This document shows positions 53,184 through 60,340 of a DNA stretch of 64,000 bases, in pieces. This DNA is from Streptomyces sp. NBC_00078 (lineage in GTDB: Bacteria; Actinomycetota; Actinomycetes; Streptomycetales; Streptomycetaceae), in the NCBI RefSeq assembly GCF_026343335.1, contig NZ_JAPELX010000001.1:1178001-1242000 (forward strand). The letters are read 5' to 3'. The translations under genes and the position numbers were made by a program. Positions within the stretch are counted from its first letter, which is position 1. The number at the start of each line of letters is the position of its first letter. A model generated the notes under the pieces. It had not been told where the DNA came from. It saw only the letters and a list, made by a program, of their open reading frames with translations, and made no database searches.

Positions 53184-53738
53184 CTACGTCTTCCCGCTGC
53201 CCTTCCTGCCCCGCGGCACGATCACACTCGTCAGCAGTGCGGTGCCCGGGGCGAGCGCGTCCCAGGTGGCCCCGTGCCAGGCCAGTACCGCGATCGCCGA
53301 GGTCGGGAACTTCGTCCGCACCTCGTCCAGGGCGTGGTCGAGGCTGTCCCCCGCCAGTTCGAGGACGAGTTCCTCGAGGCCGGGGTTGTGCCCGACCAGG
53401 AGCAACGTCTCGACCTCGGGCGACACCTCGTGGACGGCGGTCAGCAGATCGCGCACGTCGGCGGCGTACAGCCGTGGGTCGGGGTGGACCGGCGGCGGCG
53501 TGCCCCACTGGGCCGAGGCCAGCTCCCAGGTCTGGCGCGTGCGTACGGCGGTGGAGCACAGGGCGAGGTCCGGCAGGCAGTCGGCCTCGGCGAGCGCCCG
53601 GCCTGCGGCCGGTGCGTCCCGGCGGCCGCGCGGCGCGAGCGGGCGCTGATGGTCCGCGACACCCTCGGGCCAGGCCGACTTGGCGTGCCGTAGCACCACC
53701 AGGCGGCGCAGTGGGCCCACTCCCGCGCGCGCGATCAC
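53184..53738 (-). CDS. SixA-like histidine phosphatase
   Basis: A 184-residue histidine-acid phosphatase superfamily protein. RHG-type motif LVVLRHAKSAWPEG (~13-26), RPLAPRGRRDA (~32-42), CSTAVRTRQTWE (~60-71) and second His in LLVGHNPGLEELV (~116-128). SixA removes phosphate from phosphohistidine proteins. The GTG start at 53738 overlaps the stop of the CysS-like gene, indicating an operon. Confidence 0.9.
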   Translation of the reverse strand: MIARAGVGPLRRLVVLRHAKSAWPEGVADHQRPLAPRGRRDAPAAGRALAEADCLPDLALCSTAVRTRQTWELASAQWGTPPPVHPDPRLYAADVRDLLTAVHEVSPEVETLLLVGHNPGLEELVLELAGDSLDHALDEVRTKFPTSAIAVLAWHGATWDALAPGTALLTSVIVPRGRKGSGKT

Positions 53739-54457
53739 GCCGGCGATCCCAGGTCGCGGGTGAGATCGAGGCCGAGCAGCCGGTCCGCGTGGGCGTAGGT
53801 CTCGAAGCGGGCGCCGTCCGGCAGCTCGGACACGGTCTCGACCCAGGTCAGCACTTCGAGCACGGCGGGGACGTCCAAGTCGTCCTCCCAGGCGGTGCGG
53901 AGGCGTGCGCGCGCCTCGTCGGGAATGGGCCGTGACGGCTGCCGCGCCCAGGAGGCGACCGCTCGGCGCCAGCGGGCGAGGGTCGCCCGGGCGTCGTCCA
54001 GGGCGGCGTCGTCGAGCCGCACCGGCATGCCGCGACGGTGGGAGAGCAGGGCCAGGCGCAGCACGTCCGGGGTGGCGCCCTCGATGATGCCGGGCACCTC
54101 CGAAACTGGAGCGACGGCGATCCGGACGCCCTCGGGTGTGGCGTCGCCCTCCGCCGCGACATGGAGGACCTGCGCCTCACCCAGACCGGGCCCGACGTCC
54201 CGCGTGTCCTCGAAGGGGCGGATGCCGAGCGTCACCACCCAGGCGCGCAGTTCCGCCTGCTCCCGCTCAGCGGTCAGCACCCCCCACACGGGAGTGCCGC
54301 CGAGCTCCAGGGCACGCGCGAGCAGGTCGGCGACCAGCAGCACGCGCAGGGACCCGGTGCCGGACCCGGGTACATGGACTTCGACCCGGGTCAGACCCCG
54401 CCGGGCCGGGGCGGCGTCGACGGATTCGCCGGTTCGGGCGTCGGTGATGCGCAGCAC
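53735..54457 (-). CDS. Degenerate cysteinyl-tRNA synthetase/MshC-like protein
   Basis: A 240-residue protein with the outline of CysS/MshC. LRITDARTGESVDAAPARRG at the N-terminus corresponds to the opening strand of CysS, and the HxGH-containing segment is replaced by VEVHVPGSGTGSLRVLLVAD. A helical C-terminal part has DDAALDDARATLARWRRAVASW (part) and AWEDDLDVPAVLEVL (~185-199), like the CysS DALR segment (DDLxxPxAL). HIGH, KMSKS and zinc cysteines are all absent, so it cannot be a synthetase. TAGGCT stands 6 nt before the start (leaderless). Function unknown. Confidence 0.7.
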   Translation of the reverse strand: MLRITDARTGESVDAAPARRGLTRVEVHVPGSGTGSLRVLLVADLLARALELGGTPVWGVLTAEREQAELRAWVVTLGIRPFEDTRDVGPGLGEAQVLHVAAEGDATPEGVRIAVAPVSEVPGIIEGATPDVLRLALLSHRRGMPVRLDDAALDDARATLARWRRAVASWARQPSRPIPDEARARLRTAWEDDLDVPAVLEVLTWVETVSELPDGARFETYAHADRLLGLDLTRDLGSPA

Positions 54458-54503
54458 GGGCTGAGCCTAGGCGGGCGGACGGCCGCACGCAGGCATCCGG
54501 CAC

Positions 54504-54529
54504 GAATTTCGGACACATTGGCGAAATTC
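54504..54529. promoter_or_regulatory. AT-rich inverted repeat
   Basis: GAATTTCG (54504-54511) and CGAAATTC (54522-54529), perfect 8-bp arms with a 10-bp spacer, in an otherwise GC-rich region ~50 bp upstream of the CysS-like gene and ~175 bp upstream of the CoA-binding protein gene. Probable operator; regulator unknown. Confidence 0.5.
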
Positions 54530-54704
54530 AACAAGGTGCACGGGGGCCGGCTGCCGCACGCGCGCGCGTGCCGCAGCCTTCCCGCAGCAGGTCGTACCCG
54601 GGCATCGCCAACCCCCATCCGCGCGGCAGAGGCCGGGGAATCATCGTGCTCTCCCGGCCGTTGTCGGACGGGAGAGCAGATCCACGAGGCGCGGGGAGGC
54701 CCGG

Positions 54705-55112
54705 GTGTACGGCGACGAGGCAACGATTCGCAAGATCCTCACCGAGTCCGGCGACATCTGGGCCGTGGTGGGTCTGTCGTCGAACCGGGGGCGCGCCGCA
54801 TACGGCGTCGCTCAGGTACTGCAGCGCTTCGGCAAGCGTGTCGTGCCCGTCCACCCCAAGGCCGAGACGGTGCACGGCGAGCAGGGGTACGCCTCCCTCG
54901 CCGACATCCCCTTCGAGGTGGACGTCGTCGACGTCTTCGTGAACAGCGACCTCGCCGGTCCGGTCGCCGACGAGGCGGTGGCGAAGGGCGCCAGGGCGGT
55001 CTGGTTCCAGCTCGGCGTGATCGACGAGGCGGCGTACGACCGTACGCGCGCGGCGGGCCTGGCCATGGTCATGGACCGCTGCCCCGCGATCGAGATACCG
55101 CTGCTCGGCTGA
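54705..55112 (+). CDS. CoA-binding domain protein (YccU type)
   Basis: A 135-residue Rossmann-type protein. WAVVGLSSNRGRAAYGVAQVLQ (part; ~19-36), VVPVHPKAETVHGEQGYASL (~46-65), VDVFVNSDLAGPVADEAV (~75-92) and VMDRCPAIEIP near the C-terminus are the YccU pattern. The stand-alone form has no ATP-grasp domain. GTG at 54705 follows GGGGAGG. Function in the cell is unknown. Confidence 0.9.
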   Translation: MYGDEATIRKILTESGDIWAVVGLSSNRGRAAYGVAQVLQRFGKRVVPVHPKAETVHGEQGYASLADIPFEVDVVDVFVNSDLAGPVADEAVAKGARAVWFQLGVIDEAAYDRTRAAGLAMVMDRCPAIEIPLLG

Positions 55113-55155
55113 CCGGGGCACCACGCGACGCGCGAGCCCGGTTCGACCGCCCCCT

Positions 55156-55500
55156 GTGCAGGAGCGGCTGGGCGCAGCGGACCGGCCGCCGCTCACAGAG
55201 GGCCCGCTGATCGAGAAGCGCGTCCTCGACATGCACAACTACGTCTTGGAACCGATGGCGTTCGGGCGCCTCTTCGTGGCCGGGGACGCCGCCCATCTCA
55301 CCGCCCCCATCGCCGCGAAGGGCATGAACCTCGCCCTGCACGATGCCTTCCTGCTGCGCGACGGGCTCGTCGATTTCCTCACCAAGGGCGACACGTACCG
55401 GGCGGGCACCACGCCGGCCCGGCTGCGCCGCCTCTTCGATACCCCCGCGACGGCGGCCGCGTTCGCGGAGCAGTATCCCGGCGAGGGCTCCACGTCCTGA
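55156..55500 (+). pseudogene. pobA: 4-hydroxybenzoate 3-monooxygenase remnant
   Basis: Only the C-terminal third of a PobA-type FAD monooxygenase is present. PLTEGPLIEKRVLDMHNYVLEPMAFGRLFVAGDAAH (part: FGRLFVAGDAAHLTAP, ~36-51, the DG/GD FAD motif) leads into AAKGMNLALHDAFLLRDGLV. Then the chain jumps to ARLRRLFDTPATAAAFAEQYPG, the usual family C-terminus, so an internal ~60-residue block is also missing. The first ~270 residues (FAD GxGxxG) are absent. It cannot be an active enzyme. Confidence 0.85.
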
Positions 55501-55574
55501 CGGGGCGACAGAAGGCGCCGATCGCGCTACACCGTCCATAGGGCATCCAACGGGGGACGCTCACGGCACTGGCG

Positions 55575-56219
55575 GTGGTCGACATGCCTTTCCTGCAAGG
55601 AGACGTGAACGTCAAGCAGATCGACGCGACGCGGTGGCGTCTGATGGAGCCGGTGGAATACGAGGGCCGGGACGAGTCGTTCACCGTCCCTGCCGACTTC
55701 TGCACCGACTTCGCCTCGGTCCCGAGCGTCTTCGTGTGGCTGATTCCGCGATACGGCGTCTACACCAAGGCCGCGATCCTGCACGACTACCTCTGCGAAA
55801 GGCTTCCCGTGAGCCGCAGGGACGCCGACGGCATCTTCCGGCGTGCCCTGCGCGAGCTGGGCGTCTCGGTGCTGCGCCGGTGGATGATGTGGGCGGCCGT
55901 CCGGGCGGGCGGCCACTGGTCTGGTGCCGGGGTGGGGCAGGGGACGCTGTGGCTGCTGGTGGCGGCGCCCGCCGCGGCGTTCCTCGCGGTCCCCACGCTG
56001 ATCGTGACCGTGTGGCTGGCCCTCTTCCTGGCCCTCGAATGGCTCGTGTACGCCGTCACCCCGCCCCGCGTCGCCCCTCCGGCCAACCGGCCCCGCTTCT
56101 CCGGCGCACCGAGCGCGGAGGGCGAGGCGGACAAGGGCGGCCTGCCGGGTGCCGCACCGGGCACACCGAAGGCGTGCGTACCGGATCCGGGCGGACCGGG
56201 AGAACCGGAGCCTGCGTGA
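55575..56219 (+). CDS. DUF1353 protein with C-terminal membrane segments
   Basis: A 214-residue protein. The DUF1353 part includes FTVPADFCTDFASVPSVFVWLIPRYG (part; ~38-56), TKAAILHDYLCER (~63-75) and RRDADGIFRRALRELG (~80-95), a domain common in phages and actinobacteria. It is followed by two hydrophobic helices (~118-160) and a Pro/Gly/Ala-rich tail. Start GTG 55575 or ATG 55584; no clear ribosome site. Role unknown. Confidence 0.8.
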   Translation: MVDMPFLQGDVNVKQIDATRWRLMEPVEYEGRDESFTVPADFCTDFASVPSVFVWLIPRYGVYTKAAILHDYLCERLPVSRRDADGIFRRALRELGVSVLRRWMMWAAVRAGGHWSGAGVGQGTLWLLVAAPAAAFLAVPTLIVTVWLALFLALEWLVYAVTPPRVAPPANRPRFSGAPSAEGEADKGGLPGAAPGTPKACVPDPGGPGEPEPA

Positions 56220-56221
56220 CC

Positions 56222-56581
56222 TCAGTCGTGCAGCGGCCGGTCGCTCAGCCGGTGGTCGGCGACCTTCAGCGCCTCGTCCACCAGCCGCCGCAGGTGTCCG
56301 TCCCGCAGTGAATAGATCACCCGCCGTCCCTCCTTGCGGGTGTTCACCAGACCCGCGAGCCGCAGCCGCGCCAGGTGCTGGCTGACCGCCGGCCGGGCCG
56401 CCCCGCAGGCCTCCGTGAGCGTCGTGACGTCGGCCTCGCCGCCGGTCAGGGCATGCAGCAGGGTGAGACGGGTGCGGTCACCGAGGAGCGCGAGGAGTTC
56501 GGCGGCGAGTGCGAACTGCTCCTCGCCCGGCGTACGCGGATGCGCATCGTGCGCAGGTGATAGGTGCATGCGTGCGCTCAT
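56222..56581 (-). CDS. ArsR/SmtB family metal-responsive repressor
   Basis: A 119-residue wHTH repressor. LLALLGDRTRLTLLHALTGGEADVTTL (part; ~28-45), RPAVSQHLARLRLAGLVNTRKEGRRVIYSL (part: VSQHLARLRLAGLVNTRKEG, ~63-82) and a C-terminal HLRRLVDEALKVADHRLSD helix. N-terminal MHLSPAHDAHP and the C-terminal His residues can bind Zn/Co/Ni as in the CzrA/NmtR group. Divergent from the CDF exporter and likely its repressor. I chose the ATG at 56581. Confidence 0.9.
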   Translation of the reverse strand: MSARMHLSPAHDAHPRTPGEEQFALAAELLALLGDRTRLTLLHALTGGEADVTTLTEACGAARPAVSQHLARLRLAGLVNTRKEGRRVIYSLRDGHLRRLVDEALKVADHRLSDRPLHD

Positions 56582-56587
56582 ACGCAC
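56572..56587. promoter_or_regulatory. ArsR operator candidate
   Basis: GTGCGCTCATACGCAC: 5-bp arms GTGCG/CGCAC with 6-bp centre, overlapping the arsR start codon and next to a CATAAT -10 candidate (56587-56592) for the exporter. It sits in the 61-bp divergent spacer. Confidence 0.55.
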
Positions 56588-56642
56588 ATAATGGCCTCGT
56601 GGGCGCCGCGCGTCCACACCCGCGCACCGGAAGGGGACCCAC

Positions 56643-57761
56643 GTGAGCGACCGGCACCACCCTCACCACGAGCACCATGCACACCCGCGTCAGCACACCC
56701 GCCCCTCCCCCGGCCTGCGCCACCGTCTCGGCCATCTCCTCACCCCCCACTCCCACGAGAGTGCCGACAAGCTCGACTCCGCCCTGGAGTCCTCGGCCCG
56801 CGGAATGCGCGCACTGTGGGTCTCGCTGGCCGTCCTCGGAGTGACGGCGCTGGTGCAGGCGGCCGTGGTCGCCGTATCCGGATCGGTGGCTCTGCTCGGC
56901 GACACGGTGCACAACGCGGCGGACGCGCTGACCGCCGTACCGCTGGGAATCGCCTTCGTGCTGGGGCGGCGGGCGGCCACACGGCGGTTCACCTACGGCT
57001 ACGGGCGGGCCGAGGACCTCGCGGGCATCGCGATCGTGCTCGCCATCGCCGCGTCGGCGGCGTTCGCGGCCTGGGTGGCGGTGGAGCGGCTGCTCGATCC
57101 GCGTCCCGTCGCACACGTACCGGCCGTGGCGGTGGCCGCACTGGCCGGCTTCGCCGGAAACGAGTGGGTGGCCCGGTACCGGATCCGGGTGGGCCGCGCG
57201 ATCGGCTCGGCAGCGCTGGTCGCCGACGGGCTGCATGCCCGTACGGACGGATACACGTCACTGGCCGTGCTGCTGGGTGCCGGGGGCTCGGCGCTGGGGT
57301 GGCAACTGGCCGACCCGGTCGTCGGGTTGGCGATCACGGCCGCCATCGTGCTCGTGCTGCGGGACGCGGCGCGCGAGGTGTTCCGGCGCGTGATGGACGC
57401 CGTCGACCCGGAGCTGGTGGACCGGGCCGAGGGGGCGCTGCGCGAGGTGCCAGGGGTGCGGGCGGTCGGTGAGCTGCGGCTGCGCTGGATCGGGCACCGG
57501 CTGCGGGCCGAGGTCGCGGTGGCGGTCGACGGCGAGGCAACCGTGCGTGAGGCGCACGCGATCGCCGTCGAGGCCGAACACGCGCTGCTGCACGCCGTAC
57601 CGAAGCTGACCGCGGCCCTGGTACACGCCGATCCGGCGCCGGTCCCGGGCCAGGAGGACCCTCATCTGGCCCTGGCGCATCACGCCACGCGCCAGTGCCC
57701 CGAAAGGCAACACTCGCCCCGTCGCGACGCCCGGCACGCGCCCCCGCTGTCTCAGTCTTAA
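56643..57761 (+). CDS. Cation diffusion facilitator (CDF) exporter
   Basis: A 372-residue metal/proton antiporter. A His-rich N-terminus (MSDRHHPHHEHHAHP) precedes six TMs. TM2 metal site GDTVHNAADA (~81-90), TM5 region VADGLHARTDGYTSLAVLLG (part; ~194-208) with His and Asp, then the C-terminal cytoplasmic domain (VRAVGELRLRWIGHRLRAEV). The last 22 residues (from Gln351) are encoded by a MITE-like repeat: CAG at 57693 stands where the related element has TAG. Export of Zn, Co or Ni is expected; regulated by the divergent ArsR. Confidence 0.92.
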   Translation: MSDRHHPHHEHHAHPRQHTRPSPGLRHRLGHLLTPHSHESADKLDSALESSARGMRALWVSLAVLGVTALVQAAVVAVSGSVALLGDTVHNAADALTAVPLGIAFVLGRRAATRRFTYGYGRAEDLAGIAIVLAIAASAAFAAWVAVERLLDPRPVAHVPAVAVAALAGFAGNEWVARYRIRVGRAIGSAALVADGLHARTDGYTSLAVLLGAGGSALGWQLADPVVGLAITAAIVLVLRDAAREVFRRVMDAVDPELVDRAEGALREVPGVRAVGELRLRWIGHRLRAEVAVAVDGEATVREAHAIAVEAEHALLHAVPKLTAALVHADPAPVPGQEDPHLALAHHATRQCPERQHSPRRDARHAPPLSQS

Positions 57762-57962
57762 GGGCGTCAGCCTTAAGGGCGTGGGATGTGCCCCCCCCCG
57801 CCGCACCGCCCGAAAGCCCGAGTACGCCCGGTACGAGGGCTCCCGGACGGCACTCCCCCCCCCCAGCCTCCGGGCGCCAGAGCACGCACCGGACGCCGCG
57901 CGGCCGCCCTTCCGGCGACGACGCCACTCGCGACGACGCCACTTTCGCAACGGGCCCTCTAG
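57693..57962. repeat. MITE-like element, copy 1 (degenerate)
   Basis: Related to the element at 60087-60340. Shared blocks in order: AGTGCCCCGA at the left end, CGCCCCGTCGCGACGCCCGG (57715 on), AAGGGCGTGGGA, GCCGCACCG, TACGAGGGC, CAGCCTCCGG and GAGCACGCA-CGGACGC-GC. The right end is decayed but still finishes CTAG, which gives the ybaK stop. Two extra TTAAGGGCGT units and C-runs distinguish this copy. Its left end is translated as the CDF C-terminus. Confidence 0.8.
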
Positions 57963-58513
57963 ACGCCGAGCCCCTCCAGCACGACCGCGCCCGGCAGCTG
58001 CGCGAACGCCTTGCCCGGTACCAGCAGCTTGCCGCGCCGGCGCCCGCTGCCCACCAGGACGTACGGGAGGTCGACGACGGCCGAGTCGACCAGCACCGGC
58101 CAGCCGTCCGGGAGTCCGATCGCGGTGATACCGCCGTACTCCATTCCGGTCTCCCCCGTCGCGGTGTCCATGGACGCGAACGAGGCCTTGCGGGCGCCGA
58201 GTTGGCGGCGGACCACGCCGTTGACGTCGACCCGGGTGGTGGAGAGCGCGATGCACGCGGCCAGGGTCGTCTCGCCGCCCCGCCGGCCGGCCACCACCAC
58301 GCAGTTCGCCGACCGCTCGAGCAGCTCCCGCCCGTAGTGCTCCACGAAGACGGCGGTGTCGGCCCAGCGGGGGTCGGTGTCGACGTAGACGATCTGCTCG
58401 GCGGGGACGCTGCCGCGCCATTCGCGTACGGCTTCGGCGACCGGGGCGGTCAGTTCGCCGAGGGCGTCGGGGGCGGGGATGGCGATGTCGAAGTGTCCGA
58501 GGGGCGCGTCCAT
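57959..58513 (-). CDS. YbaK/ProX-type aminoacyl-tRNA deacylase-like protein
   Basis: A 184-residue YbaK-fold protein. CVVVAGRRGGETTLAACIALSTTRVDVNGVVRRQLGARKASF (part: TRVDVNGVVRRQLGARKASF, ~92-111, with the catalytic Lys) and TGMEYGGITAIGLPDGWPVLVD (part; ~121-137, GGxxPxG type). The family hydrolyses mischarged tRNAs (Cys/Ala on tRNA-Pro). Stop codon TAG at 57959-57961 is supplied by the right end of the repeat. Confidence 0.88.
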   Translation of the reverse strand: MDAPLGHFDIAIPAPDALGELTAPVAEAVREWRGSVPAEQIVYVDTDPRWADTAVFVEHYGRELLERSANCVVVAGRRGGETTLAACIALSTTRVDVNGVVRRQLGARKASFASMDTATGETGMEYGGITAIGLPDGWPVLVDSAVVDLPYVLVGSGRRRGKLLVPGKAFAQLPGAVVLEGLGV

Positions 58514-58544
58514 GACGGCACGCTAACAGGGCGCCGGAGCGCGC

Positions 58545-59135
58545 TCAGGGGACGGGCGGGACCGACACCGCCAGCACCAGCTGTGCCGGGATGTCGCCGT
58601 GATTGCCGTAGGTGTGCGGGGCGTTGGCCTCGAAGGTGACGCTCGCGCCGGCCGGGACGCGGTACTCGGCGCCCTCGACGGTGAGGGTCAGCTCACCCGC
58701 GGTGACGTGGGCGATCTCGACCGTGCCCGCGGGGTGCGGGTCCGAACTGCTGCTGTCCCCCGGCATCAGACGCCATTCCCACATCTCCAGCGGTCCGGGC
58801 GCCTCGGTGCCCGCGAGGAGGCGGCTGTAGCTGCCGGCCTCGGTGTGCCACAGCCGCACCACCTGGTCGGCCGGGACGATCCGCACCTTCGGGCCCTGCT
58901 CGTAGTCCAGCAGCGTGGTGATGCTGATCCCGAGCGCGTCGCCGATCTTGACGACGGTACCGATGCTCGGGTTGGTGCGCGCCTGCTCGATCTGGATGAG
59001 CATGCCCCGGCTGACGCCGGCTCGGGTGGCGAGCGCGTCGAGGGTGAAGCCGCGTTCGTTGCGCCAGCGCTTGACGTTCCGCGCCAGGGACTGGGTCAGC
59101 AGGTCGAGGTCCGACACGTTCCGTCCAATATCCAT
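58545..59135 (-). CDS. XRE-cupin transcriptional regulator
   Basis: A 196-residue regulator: HTH_3 domain (~10-70; FTLDALATRAGVSRGMLIQIEQ and NPSIGTVVKIGDALGI) plus a cupin_2 C-terminal sensor (PHPAGTVEIAHVTAGELTLTVEG, part; GASVTFEANAPHTYGNHG). ATG at 59135. Divergent from an EamA exporter, the usual pairing in which the cupin senses the exported amino acid or metabolite. A CATAAT-type -10 overlaps the CCAATAT repeats. Confidence 0.9.
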   Translation of the reverse strand: MDIGRNVSDLDLLTQSLARNVKRWRNERGFTLDALATRAGVSRGMLIQIEQARTNPSIGTVVKIGDALGISITTLLDYEQGPKVRIVPADQVVRLWHTEAGSYSRLLAGTEAPGPLEMWEWRLMPGDSSSSDPHPAGTVEIAHVTAGELTLTVEGAEYRVPAGASVTFEANAPHTYGNHGDIPAQLVLAVSVPPVP

Positions 59136-59157
59136 GTACCGCTGGGCCAATATTATG
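59125..59157. promoter_or_regulatory. CCAATAT direct repeats at XRE-cupin start
   Basis: CCAATATCCAT (59125) and CCAATATTATG (59147) are direct repeats 22 bp apart, two helical turns, spanning the start codon and probable -10 of the XRE-cupin gene. This AT-rich pair is a strong autoregulatory operator candidate. Confidence 0.5.
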
Positions 59158-59232
59158 GATGACAGGGTTCACTTTGATGAACTACGGTGTGGTGCACCCG
59201 ATCGTTCACCGAACTGTACTGCGAGGCGACCC

Positions 59233-60090
59233 GTGACAGCATTGTTCGCCCTGGCCACCAGCCTCCTGTGGGGGCTGGCCGACTTCGGTGGCGGACTGCT
59301 GACGCGACGCGCACCTGCGCTCACCGTGGTCGTCGTCTCGCAGGGGATCGCGGCGGCCGTCCTCGGGGCGATCGTGGTCGCCACGGGCGGCTGGAGCGAG
59401 GCAGGTCCGCGGCTGTGGTTCGCCTTCGCCGCCGGCCTGGTGGGGCCGGTCGCCCTGTTCTCCTTCTACAAGGCGCTCGCCCTCGGCCCGATGGGCGTCG
59501 TCTCCCCGCTCGCGACCCTGAGCGTGGCGGTCCCGCTCGGTGTGGGCCTCGTCCTCGGCGAACGCCCGGGGCTGATGCAGGTCGCGGGGATCGCGGTCGC
59601 CGTCACCGGCGTCGTACTGGCGGGTGGCCCTCAGCTCAGGGGCGCGCCCGTGCAGCGGCAGGCGATCCTGCTCACGCTCGTCGCGGCACTGGGCTTCGGC
59701 ACGGTGTTCGCGCTGATCACGGAGGCGTCGACGAGCGTCACGGGCCTGTTTCTCGCGCTGTTCGTGCAGCGGCTGACGAACGTCGCCGGAGGCGGCATCG
59801 CGCTCTACGCCTCCGCGAAGCGCGGCGGCGAGGCGCTCCCGGCCGGCGGTTTCCCCTGGGAGTCCCTCCCCGCGCTGGCTTTCGTCGGCCTCGCAGACGT
59901 CGCGGCCAACGGCACGTACTCGGTCGCCGCCCAGCACGGCCCCGTCACGGTGGCCGCCGTCCTCGCCTCGCTCTATCCGGTGGTGACAGCACTCGCCGCC
60001 CGCGGCTTCCTCAGCGAACGGCTCCGTGGCATCCAGGCGGCGGGCGCGGGCCTCGCCCTGGTGGGCACGCTGTTGCTGGCGACGGGCTAG
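59233..60090 (+). CDS. EamA/DMT family exporter
   Basis: A 285-residue, ten-TM transporter with two EamA repeats (~1-135 and ~147-283). LFALATSLLWGLADFGGGLLTRR opens the first; GPMGVVSPLATLSVAVPLGVGLVLGERPG (part) and VTVAAVLASLYPVVTALAARGFLSERL (part) are the family signature at the end of each repeat. Start GTG at 59233. Its TAG stop (60088-60090) lies in the left end of the MITE-like element. Probably regulated by the divergent XRE-cupin protein. Confidence 0.92.
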   Translation: MTALFALATSLLWGLADFGGGLLTRRAPALTVVVVSQGIAAAVLGAIVVATGGWSEAGPRLWFAFAAGLVGPVALFSFYKALALGPMGVVSPLATLSVAVPLGVGLVLGERPGLMQVAGIAVAVTGVVLAGGPQLRGAPVQRQAILLTLVAALGFGTVFALITEASTSVTGLFLALFVQRLTNVAGGGIALYASAKRGGEALPAGGFPWESLPALAFVGLADVAANGTYSVAAQHGPVTVAAVLASLYPVVTALAARGFLSERLRGIQAAGAGLALVGTLLLATG

Positions 60091-60340
60091 TGCCCCGACC
60101 GGCACCGTTCGCCCCGTCGCGACGCCCGGCACGCTCCCTCACTGCCCCAAGGGCGTGGGAGGCACCCCCAACACTCGCCGCACCGGGCACAGGCCCACGT
60201 ACGTTTCGATACGAGGGCCCACACCGGCCTCCCCACCCCCCACTCCCCCAGCCTCCGGCCGGGGGGACCCTCCGGAGCCCGGAGCACGCATCGGACGCTG
60301 CTCCTTTACTACGGGCAAACGGTGCCCGCCGGGGCACTAG
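60087..60340. repeat. MITE-like element, copy 2 (intact terminal inverted repeats)
   Basis: A 254-bp element bounded by CTAG on both sides. Terminal inverted repeats start TAGTGCCCCG and continue through GGCACCGTT; 25 of the first 28 bases match the reverse complement of the right end. Flanking TA on each side suggests TA target duplication as with IS630/Tc1-mariner elements. No coding capacity. The left TAG is the stop of the EamA gene and the right CTA is the stop of the convergent acetyltransferase. Copy 1 is at 57693. Confidence 0.85.
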
